Assembly: GCA_030737835.1 (NCBI GenBank)
Contig: CM060853.1
Span: 13,676,000 to 13,739,999, forward strand
Source: Acorus gramineus
Taxonomy: Eukaryota > Streptophyta > Magnoliopsida > Acorales > Acoraceae
Direction: 5' to 3'
Length of the DNA stretch: 64,000 nt
This document shows, in pieces, positions 11,710 to 32,300 of this stretch; position 1 is the first letter of the stretch, and each line of letters begins with the position of its first letter. The notes under the pieces were generated by a model, which saw only the letters and a program-made list of their open reading frames with translations, did not search any database and was not told the DNA's origin. The position numbers and the translations under genes were made by a program.

Positions 11710-13020
11710 GGGTAATTAGCACTTTTAACCCCACAAAAATGAATATTCGCAAAAATAGCCATGCCCCTCAAATATTAGCAAAAATTAGTCCCGTTGACCC
11801 AGTCAGCGCTGACCGTTTTTTTTTTTAATGTTTATACTGGAGACGGCATATATATATGCCGTCTCCAGTATAAACCTCGATTAACAAGGGAAACGGCATA
11901 TATATACGCCGTCTCCCCTTCGTAGGGAGGAAAATGCACAAGAGACGGCATATATATATGCCGTCTCCAGGCCATTGCTTTGCAGCCTTTTTTTTCATGG
12001 ATTTTTTTTTGTTGAAACATGTAATCATGCTTGAACATATATGAAAATGTATAACATGAATGAAAATAAAACAACTTAAATGGAATAAAACATAAATTCC
12101 ATAAATACAATCACTTCATTACTATTTCACTAAAAAAAATCACTTCTTTAGAATGAAAACTCAATCAGCTATTTAAACTGAACCCAAAGACCGCGAAATC
12201 TGTTCTGCTCCCATATAAACTCTTTTTTTTTTTAAGGTTTGGGTGATTTTATTGTTCCCGCCCCCTCCAAAACATGGGAAAATGAAAGAAATCTTGAGAT
12301 TTGTGCACCGATTTGGACGGTTGTGATTCAATAAAACAGTCTTCCGTCACAAGCTTCAGTTCATCTTTGGATGGATACGAAGCGACCGGTGAGTCCGTTA
12401 GCGAGTCGGTTCACATCCTGAATTATGGATGTCGTGGTTAATGAAGGATGGGCTCTAATGTTTTACATATACATCATCTTTTGGAAATTTTTCAAATTTT
12501 TTATAAGATTTAAAAGTTTATTTTGACAAATAGAAAATTTTAAATAAACCAAAAACAAAAAAAAAATTAACATTTAACTTAACAAAACATCATACATTTA
12601 ACATGTCAATAATAAATAAATTCAACATTCAATATTTAGGGTTTTGATAAAAAAAAAAAAAATTTATCTATAAAATCAAAACAATTGATAAATAAATAAA
12701 TAAATTCAATAACATTTAGGGTTTTGATGTTTACCTTTGGATTAAAAGATTTTTTTTATGTTTTTTTGGCTTGACAACGGGTGGGCGGGTGAAAGAGGGA
12801 GAAAAGGGGGTGAAAAGTTGGGGTTTTAGGGTTTGGCAGCGGGGACGGGTGTTATATATGCCGTCTCTTGTGCATTTTGTTGTATTTTTTTGAATGGGCT
12901 CCTTTTAAATAGGGTAACACTGAGTATAAACTTCAACGGGGCTAGTTTTTGCTAATATTCGACGAACATGGCTATTTTTGTAAATTTTTATTTTCTTGGG
13001 GTTAAAAATGTCAATTACCC
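11710..13020. mobile_element. Non-autonomous Mutator-type element, 1.3 kb, long TIRs and GAGACG palindromes
   Basis: The left end GGGTAATTAGCACTTTTAAC and the inverted right end GGGTAATTGACATTTTTAAC begin inverted repeats of about 85 bp. Both continue through AAAAATAGCCATG and ATATTAGCAAAAA. Flanking bases give a 9-bp target duplication with one mismatch: TAAAAAAAG at 11701-11709 and TAAAAAAAA at 13021-13029. Long TIRs with a 9-bp duplication indicate the Mutator superfamily. The inside is AT-rich and has no transposase. Just inside the left TIR are three palindromes built on GAGACGGC...GCCGTCTC, with a half copy at 12853-12867 near the right end. Boundaries are well supported; the family name is inferred. 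Confidence 0.8.
11831..11968. repeat. Three subterminal palindromes with GAGACGGC arms and TA-repeat core
   Basis: Palindrome 1 (11831-11874) is perfect over 44 bases. Palindrome 2 (about 11888-11918) is imperfect. Palindrome 3 (11942-11967) is perfect over 26 bases. Each has the arm GAGACGGC (or AAACGGC) around a short alternating TA core. A transcript through them would form three stem-loops. The frame 11825-12028 on the - strand is only the translation of these repeats. Confidence 0.85.
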
Positions 13021-13037
13021 TAAAAAAAAAGCACTAC

Positions 13038-14688
13038 GGTGGTGTTTGGTTCATTGTTTTTTAAGCACTTATTCAGCTTAACGATGAAAATCAACACTTA
13101 TTTGTTAAAACAATGTTTGGTTGAATCCTCCAATCAGCTCTTAAAAAATCTTCATTCATCGATAAAACCCAACAAAAATTCAGTAACCCAAGCCTCACTT
13201 ATTATTCCGCTGTCGCATTCCTCCGCTTTACTGCCCCTGTGAAAAGACCCTTATATCCTTGTCTATTACTCATAATTACGAAGGGTATTTAACCCCTCTT
13301 TCTAGCATTTCTCTCTCCTCAACCGCCAAATCGACTCATCCCTTTCATTCCTCTCGAAACCCTAGTAGGTGTTCCATCACCACCGCGAAACAAACACACA
13401 GCCGATTGAGCTCCACCACCATTTCTGTAGATTCTCTCCCTCACCATCTCTCCTCTTCGTTCTCCTCAGCTGATCAACCTCCACCACCATTGTCCGTTGC
13501 CAGAATCGGTTCTCCATAGTCCACACCACATTAAGCTCCACCATCACCTTCCACTGCAAGAATCGGACCTCCTCTACAAATCGATCACCACCGTCCGCCG
13601 CTTCTTCGGACCTCCTCTACAAATCGAGCTTCACCATCATCATCCGCCGCAGCAACTTCGGATCTCATGACCTCCCCTTTTTCTTCTTCGACCGCCCTAA
13701 AAAGGGGTGTCTCTCACAGTGCTGCGTCTCTGTTCGGCGGTGACGGCGAGGCGGTGATCTACACGACCTTGTTCGCCATTGTTGATCGATCAAATTTGTT
13801 TTTCTCTGTTTTTTTTTTTATGTAGGTAGCGTGTGAATTAATGAAATATCACTTCACTTTTAATTTCTTTTTTTTGGTATATGATAAACACTTGTGACAT
13901 GTGTTTGGTTTATTTAACAAATGCTATACACCTGTCAGTTTTTATTTGGTTCTTATTTTTTGTTATCCCTAGAATTGATTTGGGACAGTGAACATGTATA
14001 TGTTGATGATCTAGGACAATTGGATAAAATGAAACATCTTTAGATATTTATAAGATGTCATTTGTATATATATTTTTAATATTTATCTTGATATGTTTAA
14101 AAATCATTATATATTTTATTTATTAATAAAAAATTATAGAACTGCATATACTCCTGCATATACTTTCGCATATCGCATATACTCTGTGCGGTATCCCAGC
14201 CGCAGGCGAGCCACATCCTGTATATCAAAACACTGTGCGGATCCCCTCTATAGATCGACCTCCACCACCATCTGACTGTCACCTCATCAAATCTCCTTTA
14301 CGGCTACCCTGCTTGGATTATGTGAAAAGAATGTGGTTATAAGAATTTGATCCCCATTTTGTTTGTTCTCCTATTGATGTTCTTGGTGTTCTCAATGGAA
14401 AATGGATGTTCTGTTTCTTAATGGCATATTCATAGATGTTCTGTTTCTTTTTAAGGAATTAATCAAATCAAAATAACATTCAGCACTTATAAAATAGACC
14501 GAAATATTCTCTTAATAAGCACATATGTTCAATGGTCAACCAAACACACCTATCAAAATAACTGCATAAGATTTTTCGCTGAACCAAACATTTTTTTTTC
14601 TGAACTCCTTAAAGATTATCAGCATAATCTTTTTCTGCATTTATTAATCAGAACTTAAAATTCGCATTCCGCCGCACCAAACGCCACC
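13038..14688. mobile_element. Tourist/PIF-like non-autonomous element, 1.65 kb
   Basis: The left end GGTGGTGTTTGGTTC and the inverted right end GGTGGCGTTTGGTGC agree at 13 of 15 positions, and both are flanked by TAC (13035-13037 and 14689-14691). A 3-bp duplication with GGTG..TTTGG ends suggests PIF/Harbinger. The inside holds a C/T-rich stretch (about 13290-13760) with Ser/His/Pro-coding frames and a short local duplication (GACCTCCTCTACAAATCGA seen twice near 13565-13632). This may be a captured gene fragment, but I could not recognise its source. The element starts 8 bp after the neighbouring Mutator-type element's target duplication. Confidence 0.6.
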
Positions 14689-14691
14689 TAC

Positions 14692-17443
14692 ATGTACTTG
14701 ATTTCTGACCAGGGAAGTCATGCATACAAAACAATGTTTTTACTGTTCTAGTCAATTAAAGCCATAGAAAATCATTCTTTTCTATTAGTCCCACCTAATG
14801 ACAGCAACCTAATTGTGATATAAAAATAACTTGAACAGAAGAATCAATTAGTTAGGGGCTCATCACAAAATAAGATAAAATTTTGGAGTGGAAATTAAAA
14901 AGGCATGCATGTATTTCCACTACCCCAAAAATGTTTGTTCTATTAACCTAGTCTTTTTTTTTTTTTTTTTTTGATAGGTAAGTATTTTTTTTAAATTAAA
15001 TATTCTCCTATCAACATGTGTAAAACCCCAACCCAAATCCCTCGATGACGCTGTGATACCTCTATAAATCCAAAAAAAAAAAAGAGTATGTTCTATATAA
15101 GCCTAGTTAGGTTAATTGGTTCCAAACCTACCCTTCTTTCTCATCCCTTTTATATGAGCATCAATTCCCCCTCACCAAAAGTTTTTTTCAATCTTACTTT
15201 AACTATGTATTATCAAAAGTGATGTAACACTTCCCATTTAACAAATTAATTCAATAAGTCATTTTCCTCCCAATGCTTGAATGCCTTTACCATTCATGTA
15301 AAAAATACATAAAGATGTAAAAGTTGATATTTCTACAATTGAAACCATAGGAAAAGTTGTTTAATTTTTATCATCAAATCATCTGCTAATGTAGCTAGCA
15401 TCAGAAGTCTCAATCCTAGTTTAATTTATTCATTCATACTTCGAAGATACTGGCTCAAAAAACAAATATCTAGTTAAATTTGAAATGGCAAGATAAAGTG
15501 TTGAAGAAGCATAGCAAGTATAACCTCTTGTACATAAAGTGCTTGAGGTTTCTATACATTTGCCTTCATTGGAAGAGTCATTTGGTGCCCCAGCTATCAC
15601 ACTATCCCTAATTAGGTCATTTTAATAATGTTATAGTTTTATTTATTAACTAATCTTTTTTATTTATTTATTTATTTATTTTTTTTGGAGGGGGGGGGGG
15701 GATAAAACATTGTCATATAAATGAAAATTCGAGCTTAATTAATCTATTTGATGCTTCTGCCACTCAACATCTAGCTAAAAATGATTTTCATGCTGGTTAG
15801 ATTTTACATGAAACATAATCAGTTGTATCATATTTAGGCCCTATTTGGAACCAATAGTCATTGTGATACTACTTCAACAAAAACAATTTTCAAATATCCA
15901 ATTCCAAAAAAAAAAAAAAAAAATTATTTTATTTTATTTTTTTGTTCTGGATATTGGTTTGACTGTTTTTATGGGGAAAAACGGTTAAAAGTAGTTTATA
16001 TATATGAAAAAAACTGTTTTTGAATATTGGTAGCAAAAAACACACAAAATCCATCGATGCCATTTTATTTGGATAATTCAAGGCATTTGTTATATTTGAG
16101 GTGGGACTTGTATCTTGATCTTGAATCAACAAATTAATATTTGATTAATTTAAAAATATATCTTATATTCATGCAATTATTTATGTTATGTTTGCATCCA
16201 CTTTTTACACATATGATGTATCATGTGTGTCACATTTTCTACAGCTATATTGTAGCTGAGAAAAGGAATTGATTGGGGGAGAACAGTAAATCTCATATTG
16301 GTGAGACATTACATCAATTTAAATGAAATTAAACATGGTTATGGCCAAGCTAACTTTTTAAGATTTTGACACACACGTGACATGGTTGTCCTTTTAGAGG
16401 CATCCACAACCAAGCCTAATTACACCCATAGAGAGGTTTTTTTTTTTCCCATCCAAATAGCCACCAAGGGTTTGACTTGGTTTTTTTAAAACTTTGTACT
16501 GAATTTCACTGAAAAAATTCTATAGCAGTCAATTTTGGTGATGATTGCTTCTTAAAATTCATTATGTATTGTTATTATATGTCTTACATTCTAACATAAA
16601 CATGTATATTCTACTTGTTTGTTTTCTTCTTTGTTAGAGTTACAAAACTTAAATTGAGTTTTTTTGTGAGAGACACGTGTATAGTTTTTTTTACAAAAAA
16701 TGGATGGTGTTGAAGAGAGAGAGAGAGAGAGAGATTTTGTAATATGATTACTTGATAATTAATATAAAAAAATTCTACTCTCTTATGTGAATGTAAGCAT
16801 TTTTTGTCAAATAGTATTTGTGTGTTTTTTTATATGGTTTTGTTCTCTTTATTGTTTTGCAAAAATGTTAAGATCCAATCCTAAAAAGCGTCACTAGGTC
16901 GACATACGTGTGTTTCAATTTTTATTTTTTATTTGGAAGTAGAAACATTTCTTTTGGTCATATGCATCTACTTCTATAATGCAATACATAGTTAAGGAAA
17001 GTTAATCAATAATTTACCATATAAAATATAGTTTCTACCATGACTGATTATTCTGTATGTAATTTGTTATATAGCATATTTATTATTTATATTTTCTATG
17101 CTTTTAAGTTGATTTCAAACTTTTTATTTATTGGATTCATATATATTTAATAATTAGTACAGCATCTATTTTATGGTTCTACTTACAGCCTCATAAGATA
17201 TACGAGACTACACAGGAACCGTAAATGAAACTGCCATTACCAGCACCCAAGAATGAACACAACATCTAAACACTGGTTCTCATCTCTGGTTGTCCAACTT
17301 TCCTTCTGTCATGCAAACAAGTATGAATTCAACATTCCCATATAGTACAAAAGGCTTTAGAGTAAGGTATGATTCATAAAAACATACCATTCAAGTATAC
17401 ATACTACTCTACAACAACACAGAAAAACACAAAACCAACAAAT
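14692..17443. other. Gene-free region and RH35 3' UTR
   Basis: AT-rich with long T and A runs (14949-14972; 15907-15922), a G-run at 15692-15701 and a (GA) microsatellite at 16714-16733. No frame here has domain character. The last 200-300 bases before 17444 are probably the 3' UTR of RH35. Confidence 0.4.
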
Positions 17444-25079
<7,636 letters not shown>

Positions 25080-25535
25080 CTGGGGCTGGTAAACAAGCCA
25101 AGCAGCTCTGGCTCGGCTCGATTAAAGCTCGCTCAAGCTCGTTCGATTAGACAAACGAGTCGAGCTTGAACAATTTTTAAAACTCGGTTTATAAACGAGC
25201 CGAGCCGAGCCCGAGCCTAGACGAGCTCGTTTACTTAACAAAAAAAAGGTGAACGAGCCGAGCCTGAGCCGAAGCTTATGTTACTTTTACATGTATAAGG
25301 TGTTGTGATTTGTGAAATGTGACTTCTCAAATGCTAAACAAGATTTTTTTTTTAGCTAAACGAGCCCGAGCCGAGCCTTGATTTGAGCTTCAGCTTGGCT
25401 TATTTAACAAACGAGATAAACTTGAACAGAAAATGAAGCTCGTTCTCGAGCCGAGCCGAGTCGAACCCGAGCGGAGCCTGATACTAAACGAGCTGAGCCT
25501 GAACAAATCAAAGCTCGGCTCGTTTACCACCCCTA
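25080..25535. mobile_element. hAT-like short element rich in GCTCGGCTCG
   Basis: The ends GGGGCTGGTAAACAAGCC and (inverted) AGGGGTGGTAAACGAGCC match closely, as in hAT-type elements. The inside is a degenerate array of GAGCCGAGCC/GCTCGGCTCG units, a very common repeat type in plant genomes. An 8-bp target duplication is not clean. It has no coding capacity. Confidence 0.55.
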
Positions 25536-25639
25536 CCCCTATCTAATCACATATATGGTTCACTCTAACTACACTTTAAAATTACTAGAATGCCTCCACT
25601 CCTTAGAAACTTTTGAAAATTAGAAAAAGATCTTATGAC

Positions 25640-26114
25640 CTAGTTTGGTAAAAGGATAAATTTTTAGAATAAGTTAATCCAATTTATAGGGATAAAAAAA
25701 CCATTATTTTATCCAAATTTGCATTTGGTAATTCTTTTTATTATCCTCAATCTTGCATTTGGATCACATATGGGATAAATTTAAATTTTTTTAAAAAATA
25801 TCAAATCTATCATTCCTATTAATGAGGCATTAATATTATTTAATGGAGCACATTATTTTTTCTTTTTCTTTTTTTTCATTTGTTTTCTTGGAAATAGTAG
25901 TAATAAATGTTATCCCAATTTTACAAAATTGGGATAAAAATTTGGGACAAAGTCTGCTCCACCTTTTACCCAGAACAAATTATCCCTATTTTTTATCTCA
26001 AAACGTGGACAATTGTCCATACTTTATCCCCATTTTTTTTATGCCATATGGGATAACAAGTGATTTAACCCAATTTTTTCCTTATCCTAACTTCTTATCC
26101 CCATGCCAAACTAT
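25640..26114. mobile_element. MITE of about 475 bp with TTATCCC-rich interior
   Basis: The left end TAGTTTGGTAAAAGGATAA and the inverted right end TAGTTTGGCATGGGGATAAG form imperfect TIRs. The inside repeats GGATAA/TTATCC motifs on both arms. The target duplication was not resolved. A 95-codon frame inside (25843-26130) is an artefact. Confidence 0.5.
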
Positions 26115-28459
26115 AATACAATATTATTAAACAATATTATTTTAGTCTCTATCGTATTTATAGTTCACTCTAACCATACATGATAAATTACTATAATACT
26201 TTTTTAAAATTTATTTAATTAATTACTATAATACACTAATAAGATTTGTGATTGACTTTAAGATAATTTATTAGTTTTACATAGACTTTTTTCTATTTTT
26301 ACAAGTTCACGGGAAGATATATCGACTTTTTATATTTTGTAGAGACTTATTTTAATGTTATTTATTAGAACTCCGTTCAGTAAACAGAATATTCTTGAAA
26401 TATTTTTTGTAAACTATGACAATTTAACTCAGAGACTAAATTTATTAAATGTGCCTGAAAGCTCCTTGCCCCGGTCCTTCACATATTGTCTCATTAGCTC
26501 CCAAAGATTTTTACAATAGAAAATGTTATTCTGAAAAAACTATCTCGTTCTTAGTCTTCCAAATCGTCCAAGTCGTCACCGGAATGAAAGAAAGTGCAAC
26601 CTTGCTAGCCATGCTTGTGTTGTCTCTCTCCTTCATGCTCGACGTCGCCTCCCTCAGATCCGGTAACCCTGGAACCGTAATATCATGGTTCAAATCTGGT
26701 TAACCTAACTATGAAATCATTGATTCTTAATTCTTTTTTTTCTTTTTAATGAACTATTTGATTTTTAAAACATTGTTGAAGAGTTACATAAAAAGTCTTT
26801 CTCATATAATCCAATTGATTTTTTTTGTGAAATATACTTAGCTAATGAAATACATTTTTTATAAAAATGTTACACACACTCATATATTTTTTATAATATG
26901 TATATTTTTTACATTTTTCGTAATAGAATATATGATGAGATAATAGAGTATAAATTGCATTAGATTATTTAATACACTCCATTAGTGACATAGCAGTTAA
27001 AAACGGGATTATAATAATCAATGTGTGATAGATCATCACTTCTAAATTATATATTTTAACTATGGAAAATGATACACTCAATCACATTCACCAACCAAAA
27101 CTCAGACCTCACATGTTTTCAATTTTTAAAAAATAAACATCATGTAATGAAGTATATGCTTTAATAAAAAGTGCACATCGCTCCATTTCGAGTTGAATGT
27201 ACCCATTTTTAGTAAGTGTAAAAAAAAATTTAGTGAGGTATATAACGAGGTATATGCTTCACTGAATTTGTAACGAGTTATATAAGACTGAGTTTTGGAC
27301 CGAGTAACTTTATAATAAACAATAGACATTTTGTTATAGATATAAAAAAAACAGTAAATCTACCATATAAGGTCCCTCCGCCATAAAAAAAAAAAAAGAA
27401 AAAAAGCAGTAAATAATAATGGTTAAAAATACTCTTTCAAGTCATAGAAATAAAAAAAATTGAGTGTATTCATGTATAGACAATTGTTATTTTTTGTAGA
27501 CAGTATTTGTATCTCAGATGAAATTTTATAAAATTTTACGTAAGATATAATCCTAAAAACACTATGGATCCAACTTTTGATTGTAATATTTTGAAGTTAT
27601 TATCTACTTAAGTAATCTTCGATGAATTTTAAAAACCATGTTACAACATTTTAATTTAAACTAAAAACTAGAATCTAGAACTTACATGTTTAAACAAAAT
27701 GACAGTCTGATCTTATCTTGCTCAACCAAACATGAATTTTTTTTTTTTTTTTTTTTGGGGGTAGTTCAGGTTCTGCCTTGCATCACTATATGTGATAAAA
27801 AAAAAATATAGCTTTTCAGATATCTACCAGTACTTTGAACGGTTTGAAAATGTTTATTTGTTTGCAAGAGATAACTAATTACAGGCTTACAACTGTACCA
27901 TATTAGGTGACAACTAATATTGGTACTTGATATCTGAAATTGTGTTATTTCACTTAATATCTTATACTCGTATTACAAGGGCTTAAATATCAAATTATTT
28001 ATCATCACATCTTATAAATCGAAGAATCCATATTTTAAATCTTACCTTTTAAATTTCATTATTTATATTTTATTCACACTTTATAAACAACTAAAACAAT
28101 GTTTAATCAAACAACAAAAATTTCGTTATTACACTTCTCGACAAGAATAATTGAAAAAAAAAAAAAAAGCTTATTCCTTATTCATACTGAAATAATTATC
28201 TATCATAGATTAGCCTATGTCGCTTCCCGGGTTAAAGTTATATCCGATGCAAATAGATTCCCAAGAACAGTACCAGATGCTACCTACAACCCTCTTAAAA
28301 CACATCAAATCACACCAGGTTACATAGCATGCACATCTGGGAATATTTTCTTTTTTATATTTCAAAAATGAGGTGATGAGGCCTCTGCTTTTATTACAAT
28401 CAAACATTACATATTATGAGGAAAAACAGTCTTGACATCCAGTAAATTGTAATATTAGG
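26115..28459. other. Gene-free AT-rich region
   Basis: No supported gene. A 39-codon frame at 26584-26703 (+) reads as a hydrophobic signal-like peptide (see findings) but has no other support. A degenerate relative of the intronic MITE pair in GC5 may lie near 27,130-27,300 (shared GAGGTATATGCTTC). Near 28,060-28,160 the sequence resembles the AAACAACAAAA / AAGAATAATT end of the MITE family at 58.7 kb. Confidence 0.35.
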
Positions 28460-28629
28460 ACTTACATATGAGAAAGAGGAAGTAAATGGGCAGAGATTGA
28501 TTTCTTCTTTGCCTTCACATATTCTGCCAAGAAGGTCTCTCTTCGTATTTACAGCAGTATCTCCTAAATATAGTGAATCTACTTGTCTGTGAGATCGCCG
28601 ATATACCAACTTATAGAAGATCTTCCCTG
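28460..28629 (-). other. Possible 3' UTR exon downstream of the sugar transporter
   Basis: On the - strand a good acceptor (TATTTTTGGCAG) at about 28630 precedes 170 bases of non-repetitive sequence that ends near a GTAAGT-type motif at about 28455. It could be an extra 3' UTR exon of the transporter gene about 700 bp upstream in the transcript sense, or part of an unknown transcript. The frame through it has no recognised domain. Confidence 0.2.
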
Positions 28630-29334
28630 CCAAAAATATATACGAGAACTTAATCTTCTCTTCATTATCTTTAAATCTTATCAAACATGTTCAATGTCAA
28701 GGATGTAAGCACAAATACTTCAACAAACATTCAACATCTGTCTCTGACACACATCAGACACATGCGTGTCTCACACGTTCAAAAATTGAAGATGGTTTTC
28801 TCAATTTCGGACATGCATTGGACACGGGATAGACATGACATGGATACAAGATACTTATATGGCACATGACATCATAACTTAAAGATTATGCTCTAATGAA
28901 TCCAAATGATGTGAAAATCTTAATAGAGTTCATGGTAAACATACAACTGTAGTTATATCAACTTTTTATAGTTTATGGACCGGCCCTTTTTTTTTTTCGA
29001 TTAACTATGTTCATTCATTGATTTCCATATCTTTACCATGTTCATATCCTAGTTTTTCATGTGTCTGTATCACGTCATGTCCGTGTCCATGCTTCACAGA
29101 CAATGTATGTTTGTCATTCAACTACATAGGTCAAAATTCATGTTAACATCAATAGAATACAATACAGTCCACATTTTTTTCTGAGAATATATAAATATAT
29201 CTATTTCAACTATAAAGTTTAGGCTGTTCATATGAAATGCTTTATTTTCTTATATACCCATATAGAACTTACAAAAGATACATATAAACTTGGAACTTTG
29301 ATAAATTACTACCAAAATGGGATATGTTGTACCT

Positions 29335-32300
29335 TTACTCTGTCGACAAGAGCGATATCTCGATTTCCTGGAGAGACTTTCCTTTTGTCTCCACTACATT
29401 CCTCTTCACAAAGATTGCCGCCAAAAAGCAGAATGAGGAGAAGATTGTATAAAGCAGCTGCGGCCCCAACTGCTCCAGCAAACGTAAGAACAGCAAACCG
29501 ACAAAGAAATTCACCACCTGCGAAATAATAATAATACAATAAAAACACTGTCAGTTTGGCTGGATTCTAGCAAATGAGATTATCATATGCTTTGTTTAAC
29601 TAAAAGCTTCAGAATCATATGAATCAAGCAAACTTGGAAATAAAATGAACATCCAAAATTGAGGCTGCAAGCATGTAAGTAGGGGGTTCAAACCAAACTG
29701 CAGCTATAATGACCACATCCAATTTGTTCACCTACTGAACTTGTTCATGAACCTGTGACGAATACTAACTATTTGGGTAACTTATTGGAACACTCTGTGC
29801 CATAACTCAACATTGATGTTCTTCAGCATTTGATAAATTTTAAGGTATTTGGGTAACTTATTGGAGCTCTATGGGCCATAACTCAACATCAGTGCTTTTC
29901 AGCGTAGAACAACCAAAAAATAAAAGTTGGTGGGTAAGTTTTTTTTTCCTGATTAATTTTTTTATTCAATATCAGCAGGAATAAGACTTGAGCTTCCAAG
30001 AGGCGGTGGTAAAACCCACCAAAAACACATTTGCTCCAATCTTTCATTGGGAGAAAAAATTCCACCACCACCCACACACACAAATCAAATAAAGAAGTGG
30101 AAAAGTGTGTATTTACCCAGTGCACTGACATACAAATCGCCATGGCCTTAGCTCTAATTCGGTTGGGGAAGATTTCCGGTAAAAGGAGACCAGGGACAGG
30201 ACCAGCTCCCAGTGCAAATGATAAGACAAACCTGCAACAATGAAAAGTAGATCATCTTTCGAGTTATGCTTGCTTGAAATAGGAGACTCAAATGAGAAGT
30301 GGCCACTACTGGCCTTTAAAATCAGAAAATAAACTCATGTATTTATTTATGTAATAGACTGCCGTGTTTTTGTTTATCACTTACATCAACATCCCACCAA
30401 CGGATAAGTACAACGCCCCATACGCTGAACCAGGAAGGGTTGTTGCAGCGACTTGAACACACATTGCAATGGCCTGTGCCAACTCATGAAGATTTTACAA
30501 GGTCAGGTCACCGGAATCAACAGATTTCTAATTGCATGATATAATGGGAAGTGAAGTTACCATGCCCAAAAAGCTACCCAATAGCAGGACCTTCCTCCCT
30601 AGTTTATCCATCAACATCATTGCTACAATGGATCCTGTAGAAAATATTTATGATAAAAATGTGTTTCCCGCATCTCAATCGATGAAGTGAGGTATGAAAG
30701 GAGGTTTATCATTTACCAACCTGTTAAGTTGGAGAAACCAATACAGATGTTTGCAATATCTGAGGGCACGCCAGCTTTCTTAAAAACGGTTGAAGAGAAA
30801 TAAAAGACGGCATTTATGCCTGATAGTTGCTGTAAAGCAAATAATGTTGACCCAATGAAAACAACTGCAAGAAACCAATTCCACAACATCTCAGGAGATA
30901 TACATAAAATTAAAGTAAAAACAAAAAAACTAATCCAAGTTATATGTTAGAAGAAATACCTCTGAAATGGCGTCCATAGAGCAATTCTGAGAGTTTTACA
31001 CTTTCTATCTCATCCCCTCCAGAACGTGACAGCTCTGACATTGCTGATTTGACATGTGATACTCCCAAAAGTTTCTCAAATTCAGCCTCAGCTTCAATAA
31101 GTCTCCCACGCTGTTAAATGACAATTTATTACACAGTGAAATGTACATGTTAGCATTGTGTTTGGTTATAAAGAAGGGTCAATTTCTTTCCACAGTTTAC
31201 AGAGAGAAATAGAGATGAAATTTATTAAAATTTTCTAATTTTAATTCAAGAAGATCAGAAATATGTTGATCATTCAAAGAACATATCGTTTGAGTGCAGT
31301 GATATGAAGCCCAGCCCAATGAGTAAAGATGCACTGACAGATTTTCAAAAATGAAATGAAAGGAAGGATTTTTTTCTCTTATTGATTCAATCCACAAAAA
31401 ATAGTAATATGAAAGAATGTGAAATCCATTGGCAGATGAACAAAAATGACCTTATACAGCCAATGAGGACTCTCTGCACAGAACTCCATAAACAATGCGA
31501 GTATAGCAGCAGGAACAGCTGATATCCAGAAGCACACACGCCACCTATTTAATTTGTCAAAAACAGGAAGAATGAGATTGACACCTTAGAAATGAGTGAT
31601 GAATCCAAAAATTGTCAATACTAGAAAAAAGTGCACTATAATCACAGTCAAAAATCTACAAATGTCCCTCACCAACCCACAATGGACTTCGAAGGAATTC
31701 CAGCAAAGAGTGACACTATGAGCCCAAGACATGTTGCAATCTGAATAAAACTCCCATAAGTGCCCCTCACAAAAGAAGGTGAAACCTGTTCAACAAACAA
31801 TGCATAAGAAGTAAAAAAGCTTTCCTTTATAATGGGGGAACCAGGTATGCATGAAATTGATCAGTAAAAATTACTGAAAACTGATGGGTAATTATACCTC
31901 TGTCACATAAAGGGAAGCAACTGGTGGACCCAAACCCATCCCCGTTCCCACTAATAACCGACCAAGTAGCATACCATGCAGTGTTGTGGATGTTGCACTG
32001 CAAACAATTTTATTGGATTAGAAAAATATGCAAAATATGAAGAGTCAACAACGCTCTATGAAACTGCATATTAAAAAGGTCTTGTGCATCAAGAAGAAGA
32101 TATAGAATTGCTAGAAAAGTGTGGGAAGTCCATGTTCTGTTGAAGAGAAGATGTTTCAAGTGATTGCTGTTGAAGGGCAAGATCCTATCCAAAGTGAATC
32201 AAAACAATTGGATAACTGATGATAATATGCAATATGAGTTATGTGGAATAGGAGGGGAATCTATGGTGCATTTTTTCTTTGGTTGCAAGATAAATAGGTG

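Noticed and set aside
11831..11968. CRISPR-like regularly spaced palindromic repeats
   Set aside because: This is a plant nuclear sequence; only three units, no unique equal-length spacers, and the units lie inside a transposon end.
11825..12110. - strand frames with repeated Tyr-Ile-Tyr and Arg-His-Ile-Tyr-Met-Pro-Ser-type segments
   Set aside because: Translation of the GAGACGGC palindromes in the small Mutator-type element; no gene-like composition elsewhere.
13259..13519. 86-codon Ser/Thr-rich frame as a gene
   Set aside because: Low-complexity and inside a transposon; no start context or domain.
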